Source: Salvator merianae (lineage: Eukaryota; Chordata; Lepidosauria; Squamata; Teiidae). From it: 64,000 nucleotides of DNA. This document shows, in pieces, positions 12,760 to 24,107 of this stretch. The notes under the pieces are model-generated. The model was given only the letters and a program-made list of their open reading frames with translations, was not told where the DNA came from and ran no database searches. Numbering within the stretch: position 1 is the stretch's first letter; each line of letters begins with the position of its first letter. The translations under genes and the position numbers were made by a program. The stretch lies in assembly GCA_003586115.2 (NCBI GenBank), contig QVOM02000042.1, positions 71,841,447 through 71,905,446 of the forward strand, in the 5' to 3' direction.

Positions 12760-15067
12760 TTGCGCAGGCTTGACTTTCCTGTATGGGAAGCTGGGCCTGA
12801 GCCTGCTGATGCTGGTGGTGGGTCTTCCTCAGCAATAGAGCATAGCCTCTTTTATGCTGAGGAATCGCAGGTTCCTCCAGTAAGGGAAGAGGTGGTGGTG
12901 GTGATGGTTTCAGCTGCCATGGCAGCTGGACCTCCCCCACCTGTCCCGGGTTCCAGTGCAACCTCACAGCCCAAGACTGAGGAGGAGCAGGAACCTCACC
13001 CTGGTCCTTCTCAGCCCCAGGCTGGTGTGTGTGTGTGTGTGTGTGATGGTTCTGATCCCCAGAATGAGCCAGCAGCAGCAGGACGATCACCAGTGAAGCA
13101 GGGGCATCATGGTAGCCCCGAGGGTAGCGTAGTGTGGAGGCATTTTGAACTCTGCCCTGATGCTCCAAACTGCGCTGCCTGCAACCACTGTAAAGCACGG
13201 ATCAGCAGGGGACAAAATGTCAGGTATCTTGGCACCATGGCACTGTGGAGCCATCTGAAGAGTCGGCACCCTGGCATTCTTCCACCTGCTGACAGCAGTA
13301 GGCCCAGCATGTCTGGGAGTAGCCCCGCCAGTGCTGTGTCTGCCATTCGGCAGACACAGTTACCTGAACAGTAGTTGCAGAAGTTGAGGAGCAAGTGGGG
13401 TGATCACTGAGGTAGATCTCTCCTAACCCGGACTGTTGCTGAGATTATCGTCCTTGACGATAAGCCACTCTCTGTGGTGGAGAACGTTGACTTCCACCGG
13501 CTAGTCCACCTGCTTGTCCCTGACTACCAGACACACTCATGCACCACGTTCAGCAGGAGCGTGGTGTCCTCCCTGTATGATGCATGCAGGGAGGTGGTGC
13601 AGGAACAGATGTCATGCACTGCCATCCGTCCCTGCCCAGTCATGCATTTCACTGGCAATCTGTGGTGGTGTTGCAGCCAGTGCTGGGGTTGCTTCTCAAG
13701 CTCCCTCACCAGCAGCGAAGCCCCTTTGGGCCTTACTGCACATGGAGGAGCTTGATAGGACCCACACTGCTGAACACCTGTCAGAGGCCATGGACTGTCA
13801 GGTGACGGGTTGATTTAGCTGGGACCTGACCCTTATCCGTGGCTTCATGGTCACTGACAATGGGGAAAATATAGTCAAGGCAGTCGGCCTGGTGGGGTTT
13901 GTGAACATCACTTGTATGTCTCACACTCTCCACCTGGTCATAAGGGACACTCTTGGACTCTCCAGGAGTGCAGTCCCTGCTGATGGTTCTGCCACATCTA
14001 TGGGAGCCCTTGTGGACAGGTGCCACAGAATGGCTTTCCATTTTCACCAGAGTAGTAGTGCACAGAGGCTGCTCCACGAAGCCCAGGAGGAGCAGCACCT
14101 GCCGGAACATCTGATCCCCACAGATGTTCCCACCCGGTGGAACTTCACCTATATCTTGTTCCAGTGCCTGCTGAAGCAAGAGCCCGCCCCTCACACGCTC
14201 GCTATGAGGTATAACACGGAAGCATAATGTCAGTCTCTCCCCGGAGGACTGGTGCACCATCACGGATGATGTCAAGGCACTCAGATTCTTCGATTGGCTG
14301 ATGAGGAAACTGAGTGGTGAGACAGCAATGCTGAGCGTGGTGCTGCCGAGCGCAGTTGCCTTGGGCAAACGTGTCGGTAGGCTTCAGCCACAGCTGACCA
14401 CTGAGGCTGGCCAGGCCTTGGTGAGTCGGCTGCAGGCTGGAATTGAGAAGAGGCTGATCAAGCCCTTGAGAAAGAAGCTTGTGGCCATTTTGGCCTGCCT
14501 TCTTGACTCAAGAGTTCAGGAGGGAGCTGTCCCTGTGGACGAGCTCTCTTGGTGGAGAGAGCACCTGGTCCAACCAGCTAGCAGAGTTCAGTCAGAGAGG
14601 CTGGGCCAGGTGTCGGAGAGTGGAGTGCCTATTCTCAGTGCATCCCCCACTTCCAGTGGCGGAAGTTCCCCTGTGGCTAGAGTTAGTGCCGGGCCCAGCA
14701 GCACAGTTTTGGAGGCAAGTCATGAAGTTTGCCAGGAGGCACTATCTGACATGGAGTCTGAGGTTTTCAGCTTCAGTGACATGTCCATGGAACAGTGGAT
14801 GCCAACTACCCACGATAGCGCTGAGCAGTCTGTCCTGCAGTATCTAGCAGGGGAAGTGGGAGGCGACGACACAGTGCCATTCGAGTTTGGGCAAAGCATC
14901 ACCAAATCTGGCTGGATTTGGAAGCTATTGCCCGGAAGTACCTGTCCGCTCCACCAACATCTGTGCAGAGCAAGAGGGTGTTCTCCATGGCTGGTGATGT
15001 GGTGACATCTCATCGCTCTCGCATGGATGCTCGGCTTGTGGAGCAGCGCCCCCTCAGACTTCCACAC
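12760..15067 (+). pseudogene. hAT transposase pseudogene with BED zinc finger
   Basis: The reading starts at ATG 12,760. A BED-type zinc finger lies at 13,130-13,270: aromatic WRHF, then CAAC/CNHC cysteines and a closing HLKSRH. After a stop at 13,372 the hAT body continues in changing frames. It includes VENVDFHRLVHLL near 13,480, VTDNGENIVKAV with the expected catalytic Asp near 13,850, the C-x2-H motif CMSHTLHLVI near 13,915, and PTRWNFTY near 14,130. The C-terminal dimerisation motif PPTSVQSKRVFS runs from about 14,940 to 15,058 in yet another frame. At least three frames and internal stops are needed, so it is dead. A GT repeat at 13,025-13,045 is read in frame as a Cys-Val run. A host-domesticated ZBED gene is unlikely given the stops and the intact transposon ends. 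Confidence 0.88.
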
Positions 15068-15271
15068 AATTCTATTGGCTGAGCTGTGGTCCCACTGTGG
15101 CCCTCCCTCAGCTCTCCTGACACCTTCCTTTTGCGAAAAAATTCATCGAAGCTTCACTTCAAAATCGAAAACAGCATTCTTCGCAGTTGCGATTTTCGAT
15201 CTAAAACGAAGCATGCCGATTTTCAATTCACTGCAAAACGAAAAACAGAAAAAACTTCGTGCACATCCCTA

Positions 15272-15279
15272 CCATAGTC
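15272..15279. repeat. Right 8-bp target-site duplication of the hAT element
   Basis: CCATAGTC partners CCATAGAC at 11,135-11,142, with one mismatch. Confidence 0.85.
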
Positions 15280-15429
15280 TGCGAAGGTTTGGGAGGATAT
15301 CTAATTTTTAAAAAGAAGCAAATCCAAGTTTCTATGTTTTTGGATAAACCTAAAGACACATTAAATCATATGTTAGCATTATATGTTGTTCTTCATATTT
15401 TAAGTTACTATGAGGTTGGGTTAGGGCAG

Positions 15430-15640
15430 GATAATACATTTGTTGTTTTTGCTGGGTACCACCAAGTCTTGACTTACTCCTGCATGGGTACTTCCATGGG
15501 CCTCTCTCTGCAGTTTTCTTAGTAGAGGTACGCAAGTGGTTTGCCATTGCCTTTTTCTAGGAAGAGGATGGGGATTGAACTAACAACCCTCTGCTGTCTA
15601 GGCAGATTGCTCTACCACTGAGCTACAGCCACTCTGATTG
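15430..15640 (-). mobile_element. tRNA-derived SINE with BovB-like tail (Sauria/Squam1-like)
   Basis: Read on the minus strand, the head is tRNA-like. An A box lies within TGTAGCTCAGTGGTAGAGC (15,609-15,627) and a B box is AGTTCAATCCC (15,571-15,581); together these form the internal RNA polymerase III promoter. The body continues as GGCAATGGCAAACCACTTG and AAGAAAACTGCA, a stretch shared with the copies at 40.8 and 42.7 kb and similar to BovB-tailed SINEs. It is a SINE and not a tRNA gene, because the acceptor half is replaced by the tail. Confidence 0.82.
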
Positions 15641-16329
15641 AAAAGGAATTGAAAGCAAAGCATCTACAGTTAACTATAGGACAGAATCTACAGAGAGAGA
15701 AGAAATTATCATTACTCACCAGGATATAAACTTTTGTTTCATCATCTGAGATCTACTTTAATGATTGACAATGGAGAAGCAGGCACCTGAGCCCCTCTAG
15801 TAGTGACAGTCAACCCTTATCATTTTCTTCCATTTAACAAATGGGCCCTCTTCACCACCACCTCAGGCTAAACGCATAATTATTTTTTATAGCTACATTT
15901 TGTCCTCCATTCCAAGGAATGACAGTTTAGCCTTAACTGCAGCCATACAATAAATGTTACAGTAAGATATTTGAGCTGGATTCTCAGATCCAAAGATGAG
16001 CAGATACACAGCAATTGAAGTCTGTTGGACTATGATCCCTGTCAGCCCTGTGCAGTGGCTGCTATGGTTGGGTTTATAGGGATTTGAGTCTCCGTGGACC
16101 AAGAACTGCCTGGAACAAAGGAGTCCAGTGCATTACAAGTTGCTCAGTGGATCCAGTTGAGGATTGTCATTCCGTCCTGAGTTTCTTTGCAGGCTTCTGT
16201 CTTCACTCTTCTGCAGGTTTTAGGACTCTGTATAAAAGAACTGCCTGGGACTGGACCTGAAGACTGCCAGATGTTCAGGAGTGGGAAACAGCTGCACTTG
16301 GTGTGCATGTGGAAGTGTATGCCAGTTGG
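15641..16329. other. No gene recognised
   Basis: Between the SINE and the L2-like tail I see no assignable sequence. Confidence 0.45.
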
Positions 16330-16510
16330 TAAGAGAAAGAGAATTTTATTTTGATCTGGATTTTATTCTTACATGTATTGAATTTTGTATTATATATTGA
16401 CATACGATTACTGTATTTTGTTTAATAATCTCTTTATATTTTGTTTGATAACTTCTTATAAATAACTTTGAGCATATCACAAAAAGGTGGTATACAAATG
16501 ATGAAACAGA
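16330..16510 (+). mobile_element. Probable L2-clade LINE 3' terminus
   Basis: The stretch ends in ACTTTGAGCATATCACAAAA, then AGGTGGTATACAAATGATGA with ATG/ATGA repeats. This resembles the common vertebrate L2-type ending (CTTTGAGC, then GGCGGTATAYAAAT and short tandem repeats). Only the 3' tail is recognisable; the 5' limit is a guess. Confidence 0.5.
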
Positions 16511-16761
16511 TGATGATGAAACAGACTGCTATTTTTCTTCAATGCTTTTATCAATAACTTGAATTTACCAGATTAATCACTATTCTATTTTACTGATTAC
16601 TCCATTAGAAGTTAATGCTGCTTCAAATTGAAAAAAAGGGGAGTTCTATGTGCCAATAAGTCATATATGTAAGGTTTAGGCCCTTGCTGTCCACATGCTA
16701 CTGTGGACCAGCAGAGCCACGCCGCCTTAATACACTACATCCACACAGGATGAAGCTACAG

Positions 16762-19400
16762 ACTGAGATTGTTGTTCAGTCGTTCACTCTTTTTGGCCCC
16801 TAGCACACTAGGCCCCTCTGTCCTCCACTGCCTCTGAAAGTCTGCCCAAGTTCATGTTTGTTGCTTCCATGACACTATCTTTCCATCTCATGCTCTGCCA
16901 TCCTGTTCTTCTTTTGTCTTCAATCTTTCCCAGAATCAGGGTCTTTTCCAATGAGTCCTGTCTTCTCATTATGTGCCCAAAATATTTGAGTTTCTGCTTC
17001 AGTGTTTGTCCTTCCAATGACCAGTCAGGATTGATTTCCTTTAGTATTGATTGATTTGATCCCCTGGCAATCCAAGGGACTCTCAAAAGTCTTTCTCAGA
17101 ACTACAGATTGGAAGTGTTGATTCTTTAGCACTCAGCCTTCCTTGTGGTCCAATTTTCACAGCCATACATTACTACTGGGAAAACTATAGCTATGACTAT
17201 ACACACCTTTGTTGGCAAGGTGATATCTCTGCTTTTTAAAATGTTGTCCAGATTTGTCATAGCTTTCCTTCCAAGGAGCAAGCATCTTTTAATTTCATGA
17301 CTTCAGTCACCATCTGCAGTAGTCTTTGAGCCCAAGAAATTTAAATTTGACATTGTTTCCACTTCTTCCCTCTCTCTTTGCCAAGAAATTATGGGACCAA
17401 TTACGAAGATCGTACGGGAGGTTTTAATACTGAAATTCAAGCCAGTTTTTGTGTTCTCCTCTTCACCTTCATCAAGAGGCTCCTTAATTCTTCTTCACTT
17501 TCTGCCATCAGAGAGGTATTGTCTGCATATCTGAGGTAGTTCATTTTCTTCCAGCAATCTTAATTCTGGCTTTTAATTAATCCAGTCATGATGTATTCTG
17601 CATAATTAAATAAATAAGATGACAATATGCAGTCTTGTCAAATTAATCAGTTGTTCCATGTTAAGTTCTAATGGCTACTTCTTGACCCACATACAGGTTT
17701 CTCACAAGACAGGTAAGGTGGTTGGATATTCCCATCTCTTTAAGAAATTGCCACAATTTGTTGTGATCCACACAGTCAAAGGTTTTAGCATAGTTAATGA
17801 AGCAGATGTAGATTTTTTTCTGGAATTCCCTTGCTTTCTCCATAATCCAGTGAAAGTTGGGAATTTCATCTCTGCCTCTTTGAAAACCAGCTTGTACTTC
17901 TGGTAGTTCTCAGTTTACATACTGCTGAAGCCTAACTTGCAGAATCCTGGGTATTAGCTTTCTAGCATGTGAAATGAATGCAATTTTTTGATAGTTTGAA
18001 CATTCTTTGACATTGCCCTTCTTTGGAACTGGAACATAAACTGACATTTTACAATCCAATGGCCACTGCTGAGTTTTCCAGATTTGCTGGCATGTTCAGT
18101 GCAGCACTTTAACAGCATCATCTTTTAGGATTTAAAATAGTTCAGCAGGGATTCTGCCACCCCCACTAGTCTTATTGTTAGCAATGCTTCATAAGGCCCA
18201 CTTGGCTTCACTCTCCAGGATGTCAGGCTCTAGATCAGTCACCACATCATTGTTGCTATCAGTGATGTTGAAATCTTTATTATATAATTGTTCTATGTAT
18301 TCTTGCTACTTCTTTCTAATCTCTTCTACTTCTCTTAGGTCCCTACCATTTTTTTCTTCTATTATACTCATTTTTTGCAAGAAACGTTCCCTTGATACCT
18401 CCCATTTTCTTGAAGAGATCTCTCATCTTTCCCATTTGATTGTTTTCTTCTGTTTCTTTGCATTGCTCATTTAAGAAGACTTTCTTATTTCTCCTTACTA
18501 TTATCTGGAAATCTGTATCGAGTTGGGTATATTCTCCCTTTCTCCCTAGCTTTTTGCTTTTCTTCTTTCCTCAGCTATTTGCAAAGCCTCAATAAACAGC
18601 CATTTTGCTTTATTGCTCTTCTTTTTCTCTGGAATATTTTTTGTTGCTGTCATTGGCACACTGTTATGAACCTCTGCCCATAGTTCCTCAGGCACTCTGT
18701 CTACCAGATCTAATCCCTTAAATCTATTCATCACCTGCACTGCATATTCATAAAGGATATTATTTAGGTTATTCCTATATAGTCTAGTGTTTTCACCTAC
18801 TTTCTTCAATTAAAGTTTACATTTTGCAATAAGAAGCTCATGATCTGAGCCACAAACAGCCCCATATCTTGTTTTTTTGTACAGAGCTTCTCCATCTTTG
18901 ACTGTCAAATATATAATCATTCTGATTTCTGTATTGACCATCTGGTGATGTCCATGCACAGAGTCACTTTTTGGGCTGGTGGAAAAGAGTATTTCCATGA
19001 CCAGCAAGTTAGCTGGACAAAACTCTTCATTTTGTGCTCCAAGGCCAAACTTGCTTGTTATTCCAGTTACCTTTTGATTTCCTACTTTAGCATTCCAATC
19101 CCCTATGATGAAAGTGACATCTTTTGTGGTGTTAGTTCCAGAAAGTGTTGTAGGTTTTCATAAAACTGGCCAACTTCCATCTCTTTGGCATCAGTGGTTC
19201 TGGCATAGATTTGGATTACTGTGATGTTGAATGGTTTGCCTTGGATTTGAACAGAGATAATTTTGTCACTTTTGAGATTGTACCCCAGTACTGTTCTTCT
19301 CACATTTTTATTGACTATGAGGGTTAGGGTGCCAAAATTATTGACAGACCAGGATATGGTGCTAAAGTGTCATTGTATTCTAGCCCAAGCATTGACCTCT
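16762..19400 (-). mobile_element. BovB (RTE clade) LINE, nearly complete EN-RT span, degraded
   Basis: On the minus strand the product runs as follows. Endonuclease pieces are VLGYNLKSDKIISVQIQGKP (about 19,290), GDWNAKVGN (about 19,095) and GSDHELLIAK (about 18,840). The reverse transcriptase has FINYAKTFDCVDHNKLW (about 17,800) and a YADN box (17,518-17,529). The C-terminal region has LKYFGHIMRRQDSLEKTLIL and WKDSVMEATNMNLGRLSEAV (16,808-17,086). These match the BovB protein family closely. The 3' end near 16,765 reads GAGTGAACGACTGAACAACA, the usual BovB ending. The catalytic YADD is YADN here, and there are several stops and frameshifts, so it is not functional. BovB elements are about 3.2 kb; the 5' end is missing or unrecognisable beyond 19,400. 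Confidence 0.93.
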
Positions 19401-20553
19401 TTATAGAGTTCCACAACTAGACCAGTGTTGGTATCGCAGACCACTAAGAGTGTGCATAAGGCATGCCTCACAGTTCAGGATACAATGGGGGTCTGTTTCA
19501 GCAGCACACCAGGAAGCACTACCAGAAGTGGCCCCAGAAGGTGGCGCACCACTGGAACAACCCTGGCAGGAAACTTTGAAGGCCAGGAACATTCATGCTG
19601 GATTGAAGGCTGTGCCCAGTCTTCAATGCTGGTGCTCAGACCTACAACAGGATAGGATGGAATGGGCTGTCCAGAATGCAGACAGATTTATCCCATCCCA
19701 TCAGAGGGACAGGTTGTCCAACTCGAACCAGAGCATCCCGCCTTGGTCCAGGATATCTTAGCCTAGAGCAGAAATGCCCGTTTCAGGAAGGCCTGGATGC
19801 TGTGATACACAATTGATTTCATCCTTCTTACTACACAGACCAAGTTTAGTTATACACCAACCCTGCACAGCATGCAAGACTTGTGCTTAAGATAACTCCT
19901 GATATAATCTTGATGCTACAAACTGAATTGAATTCTATGGAGAATCACTTGTTTTCTATAATAAAGGATTACTGGAGGGATTTGTGAAGCTATTTATATT
20001 TGAGAATCTTCATCCATATTCACAGCCTGAACAGTCTCAAGTCTGGGCAAGTAAGCTTAGTTAAATTGTGCCACAGTAAGCTGAAGGCCTTTAGGGAGAG
20101 TAGGTGTCCTGAAATTATGCGTTACTGTATAACCCTAGACACATTATTGTGGAACAATGAGGTAGGCATTCCTCTAAAGAAGCCCTACTCTATTTCACAT
20201 TTGTATCTGCCTTGTTGTTCTCATACTAGGAATATATTCACATGTAGCAAAAAAAAAAAAAAAACCAGCACTCAATATTGCCTTTTCAAAGGGAACCATG
20301 TGATCTTCATATTCTCATCTCATCTCTAATCTAATCTAGAATGTTCCATTGGAGTGGGGAGGGGCAGACTAGTGTGTGAATGGTCCCACCTACAATCCCA
20401 CCCCTAAACTGCTTTTTCATTTTTAAAAAAATGTGTGTGACCTTGGTCTTCTAAGAAATGGTGTCTATTCCCCCAAAAGGAAGTTGAGGTCATTTCTTCT
20501 AGCCCATTATACAAAACAGAGGACTGAATCTGCAGAATTTTCTGCATTTTCAC
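19401..20553. other. No gene recognised; short A tract
   Basis: Positions 19,430-19,770 are slightly GC-richer with overlapping open frames on both strands, none of which resembles a known protein. This could be the decayed 5' region of the neighbouring BovB. A poly(A) run lies at 20,250-20,265. Confidence 0.4.
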
Positions 20554-20556
20554 TTA

Positions 20557-21774
20557 GGCCACGGTCGGACATCATCAATGTAATACGTTTCAGAAGAGTG
20601 CACGCAGTGAATTCATCTTCACACGGAGCCAATTCGTACTTGCTTGTTCCCACACTGATATTTGCCGTGCTTGGCAATACCCTTTCTGCCTCCACCCCTC
20701 GTCAAATTCCCCTCCCCATGCAATCAGTGATTGGCTGCAGTCCCAACATTGAAACTTTGACGTCACAGGGGCAGGAAAGTAAAGCTCCGCTCTCCGTAGG
20801 TCCCCCGCTGCTGCCTCAGAATCTGGATTCACTTGGCAGCATTACTAGTTGGCATTTGTCATTTGCTCCTCCCCACTACAGCTTTCTTATTTCGGTGGAG
20901 GGAGTCTCACTGAACTTACTGCCCGGCAGCGGGGGCACCACTGAGTAGCCAAGTTAGTACAGTCGTCCACGCACTTATCCGGAAGCGAGCCTGTCTTTGA
21001 ACTCAAAGGAACTGGCAACCGAGGAGACACACAGAAGCTTTGTGCCGGATCTGGCTAATTAGCCCGGGGTCTGGCGTCGTTCAGACGTTTCTTTGCACTC
21101 TTATATAGACGCGGTGGCGGGCGGACGAGCTACATTGCTCTGTTGTCCTGACACGCGCTATTTCCCCCTGGCTTTTGAGCGTGACCTTAACAGAGATCCA
21201 AACCTCGTAACTCCGTCCCGTCTCTCCCTCTTCTCCGCCGACTCGCTTTCCCACTTCCCAGCACCCCACATCGACTGTTTTGATTTCACGGCTCTGAGAA
21301 GCGCTTCCTGATCCGCGCTTCAGCCTGCCCGTTTTCTGTGAAGAAAATTCCGCTGAGCTTCGGGTCCCCTTGATCCTAAACAAGTGTACACAGGATCGCA
21401 ACTCTGCGCCCGCCCTTCTCCGGGAACAAACCTGCCCCTCCCCACGAAAAAAAAAAAAGAATAAATCAAAAGCCGGAAAAAGAGGGAAATCTCCAAACCA
21501 CGATCCATCCTTTTCTTCCCCACCAGAGGAAGGGAAAAAAAGGAAAAGCAGGTCACCTCCTTTCGATCACATAATCGCTTTACCCGTGCCCACAGCGCAA
21601 AGTAAAGCGCGCTAGCAATCTGGAACGGCTTGAGAGTTGATTAAATCCGAAGACAAAGTAATCCGCATTTCACCAATTTAATCCTTAAAAATTACGGAAC
21701 GGCAAGATCATGTTGGGCCAGTGGGAAGTGAAGACGGCCTTTAAACTGATTAAATGCCGTGTCCGACCGCAGCT
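20557..21774. mobile_element. CpG-rich TIR element, 1.2 kb, probable non-autonomous Harbinger
   Basis: The left end GGCCACGGTCGGACA and the inverted right end AGCTGCGGTCGGACA agree at 12 of 15 positions. They are flanked by TTA at 20,554-20,556 and 21,775-21,777, the 3-bp TWA duplication typical of PIF/Harbinger. The interior is much more CpG-rich than its surroundings and contains several overlapping open frames on both strands, none resembling transposase. It could be mistaken for a CpG island, but the ends and duplications argue for a transposon. There is no evidence that it can code. Confidence 0.75.
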
Positions 21775-22854
21775 TTACTGTATAGTTCATTGACTGTATT
21801 TGAAATTTAGTGAGAAAATGTGATGAATTGAAATATTTCATTTAGTTTCTTTTCAGATTTTTCAGCAAACTTCAGAAATCTGAGAAGCACTATATGCAAT
21901 AAGGCCACTCCATTTTCTTTTCTAGTAAAGCAAAAGAGAAATTAAAGTAGATAACATTAATCAAGCTGTGCTATAGAGGGTCATCTTTCTTACCTTGATT
22001 GGATTCCTGGGTTGGTGGAGACCTGGGACTTATAATACTGCTAAATTTTGCTTTTAGCAAGACAAGTAGCCAAATGCAAAAACTTCATTGGAATATAATC
22101 TCTGTGCCCAGAATTTTAATGCGATAAATGAAATTTCTCAAAACCACATATTTAATTTATACAGAAGAAGCTGATTTGCTGAGAAACACCCACATATTAA
22201 ATAGCAACTGTATAACCTTCAGGGATGGATGATTATTATTTTCATTACATTCAGGGCTTCGCAAATAAATAGACATTATGAGCAAATTGAAGGTTCAATG
22301 GTCTTCTGTGCAAATGTTTTGATTTTTTAAAATGTCTTTTCGAGTTAAAAAAAAAAGGATTACTTGTTGTAAGGAAGAACTGAACAGGAGATATAGTGCA
22401 GGAGGAACACAAACAGGAATCAGTAAAGCATCAACAGAGAAGAACTAGTCTGGGAAAATATTGAAAGATCAAGGAAAAAAAAAACGGGAAGAGCTGAGCT
22501 TGATTAAAAACAGGCCTCTGAAGAACTCACAGAATGAATTCAAGTACAGCAGATGATGGGACCAGATCAGCACCTATGCCTGGATGCCAGCGCTTGGAGG
22601 GGGTATCAGCATTTTGGTGCCATTTACTCCTCTGCCACTGTCCACTCAGCCACTAGCATGCCAGCTGTCTTCCTTTTCCCTCCTCCCACTTACTCCTGTT
22701 TTTAAAAGAAAAACAGAGGCATGAGGTGGTGAAGGACTGATGCAGTGTCGGAGTATCATGTTTATAATTGATTTAAAAAATGAAGGAAGTTTGGCTATTA
22801 AAATATTGCTCTGTCTCTGTTGCTAGAAAGAAACACTTTCCTCAGTTAATCCTA
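21775..22854. other. No gene recognised
   Basis: A/T-rich unassigned DNA lies between the TIR element and the CR1 5' end. Confidence 0.45.
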
Positions 22855-24107
22855 GAGCATTTGAGTGTGTTCTCAAGTGGAGGAAGGTTGCTCTCCTGAG
22901 ACCAGGAACTTGGAAAAGAAATTTGGAGGAAGAACTACTTGGCTTTGGTAAGTTTGTGGAGTCGATACTCTGGGTTTCACAGAGGCTGTTGGACACTAGC
23001 TGTGTCTGGTGTAGCTGCTAGAGGTGGGCATTTTTTTTCCTAAATTAGCCTTAGCACATGGTCTTAGGGAAGAGAGGCCTACTGTTGTTGGTGACCTAGA
23101 GGAGCTAACAAAGGGGATTAACAGGTACAGAAAACAGGAAGAAGCAGTTCAGTTCAGTGTTGCTCACCAAGAGGAGCTAATGAAGGGGATTAGCATACTT
23201 GGCCACTCCCTTCAGCTGAGAAAAACAGGAAGAAGCGGCCCGCGCGCCTAATGACGCGCGAAATATATACTGTAATAAAACTATAAATTACTAATTTAGA
23301 TTTTTTTTCCCAAAAAAGTATCAAGTAAAAGAACTTAAATTGTAAGGAAAAGTAAAAATAAGCTAAAACAATTAAATAATTTAAATAAGTAGCCACTTTT
23401 TTGTTTAATTTAATAAAGTAAAATAATTCAAATAGTAGCTTATCCTAAAGTGACAATTTAAATAATTCAACGAAAAAAGGAAGGTCATTGAAATAGTAAC
23501 TGAAACTAAAACAATTTATTTTTAAATAAAACAATTTAAATAATTTAAGAGAAATGAAGGTAGATAGCCAGCAGGAGAAGGCGGGCTTTCCAGTGTATTG
23601 CATCGAGTGTCATATGTATGATTATCTGCCTGCTGGGCAGAAGTCATGGGTGTGTGCTCGGTGTAATGAGCTCCTGGCTCTCAAGGAAAGGGTTTCTTCC
23701 CTTGAAGCCAAGGTAGCGGACCTGGAGAAACAGAGAGAGAGTGATAGGCATGAGAATGAGGCCTCCAGGGATGCAGTAGGAGCATCCCACTCCACGGTGT
23801 GCAGCCCTTCAGCTGCCTTGGAGAGTGGAGGTCTCAGGCGGGGAGGACATCAGGCTGAGGAAGAGGGACAGGCTCCCTTAGTCGGGACACCTTCCTTCGA
23901 GGATGTGCCTGTATCCTTTTGCACTGAGGATACTCCTCCATGGATGGTGGGAGGGGGGCTTCTTGTAGTGGGTGATTCAATTATTACAAATATAGAGAGA
24001 TGGGTTTGTGATGGGCATGTAGACCGCATGGCGACTTGCCCACCAGGTGCAAAGGTTGCAGACATCACGCGGCATCTAGATGGGTTGATAGACAGTGCTG
24101 GGGAGGA
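22855..24107 (+). mobile_element. CR1 LINE, 5' part only (5' repeats + ORF1), 3'-truncated
   Basis: This copy has the true 5' part of CR1 and lacks the 3' part. It starts with the block containing CTCAAGTGGAGGAAGGTTGC, continues through CTAGAGGTGGGCATTTTTTT, and then has two related units (23,087-23,240) ending in ACAGGAAGAAGC. A long A/T-rich leader follows (23,260-23,550) and then ORF1. The same parts appear in the same order, inverted, at 52.3-53.1 kb. Homology to that copy stops within ORF1 at about 24,107. LINEs normally lose the 5' end during insertion, so loss of the 3' end implies a later deletion or rearrangement. Confidence 0.85.

Larger units (their letters stand above)
11143..15271 (+). 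mobile_element. Complete hAT DNA transposon (4.1 kb), inactive
   Basis: The ends are TAGGGATGTGC at the left and its exact inverse at the right, flanked by 8-bp near-identical duplications. Both subterminal regions are dense in TTTCG/CGAAA motifs, the kind of repeated sites that hAT transposases bind. The left 1.6 kb is non-coding and includes a GGGGA-rich purine tract at 11,730-11,812. The transposase remnant lies between about 12,760 and 15,060 on the plus strand. Base composition inside is clearly more GC- and CpG-rich than the neighbourhood. The element is whole in outline, but its transposase is broken by stops and frameshifts, so it cannot move itself. Confidence 0.88.

Noticed and set aside
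12760..13374. BED-finger open frame as a possible domesticated ZBED host gene
   Set aside because: It is inside a transposon with intact ends and target duplications, and the rest of the transposase is broken by stops and frameshifts.
15570..15640. tRNA-like A and B boxes as a possible tRNA gene
   Set aside because: The sequence continues into the SINE body and BovB-like tail, so there is no complete cloverleaf.
20557..21774. CpG-rich block that could be a gene promoter/CpG island
   Set aside because: Inverted GGTCGGACA ends with TTA on both sides show a transposable element, and no exon follows.
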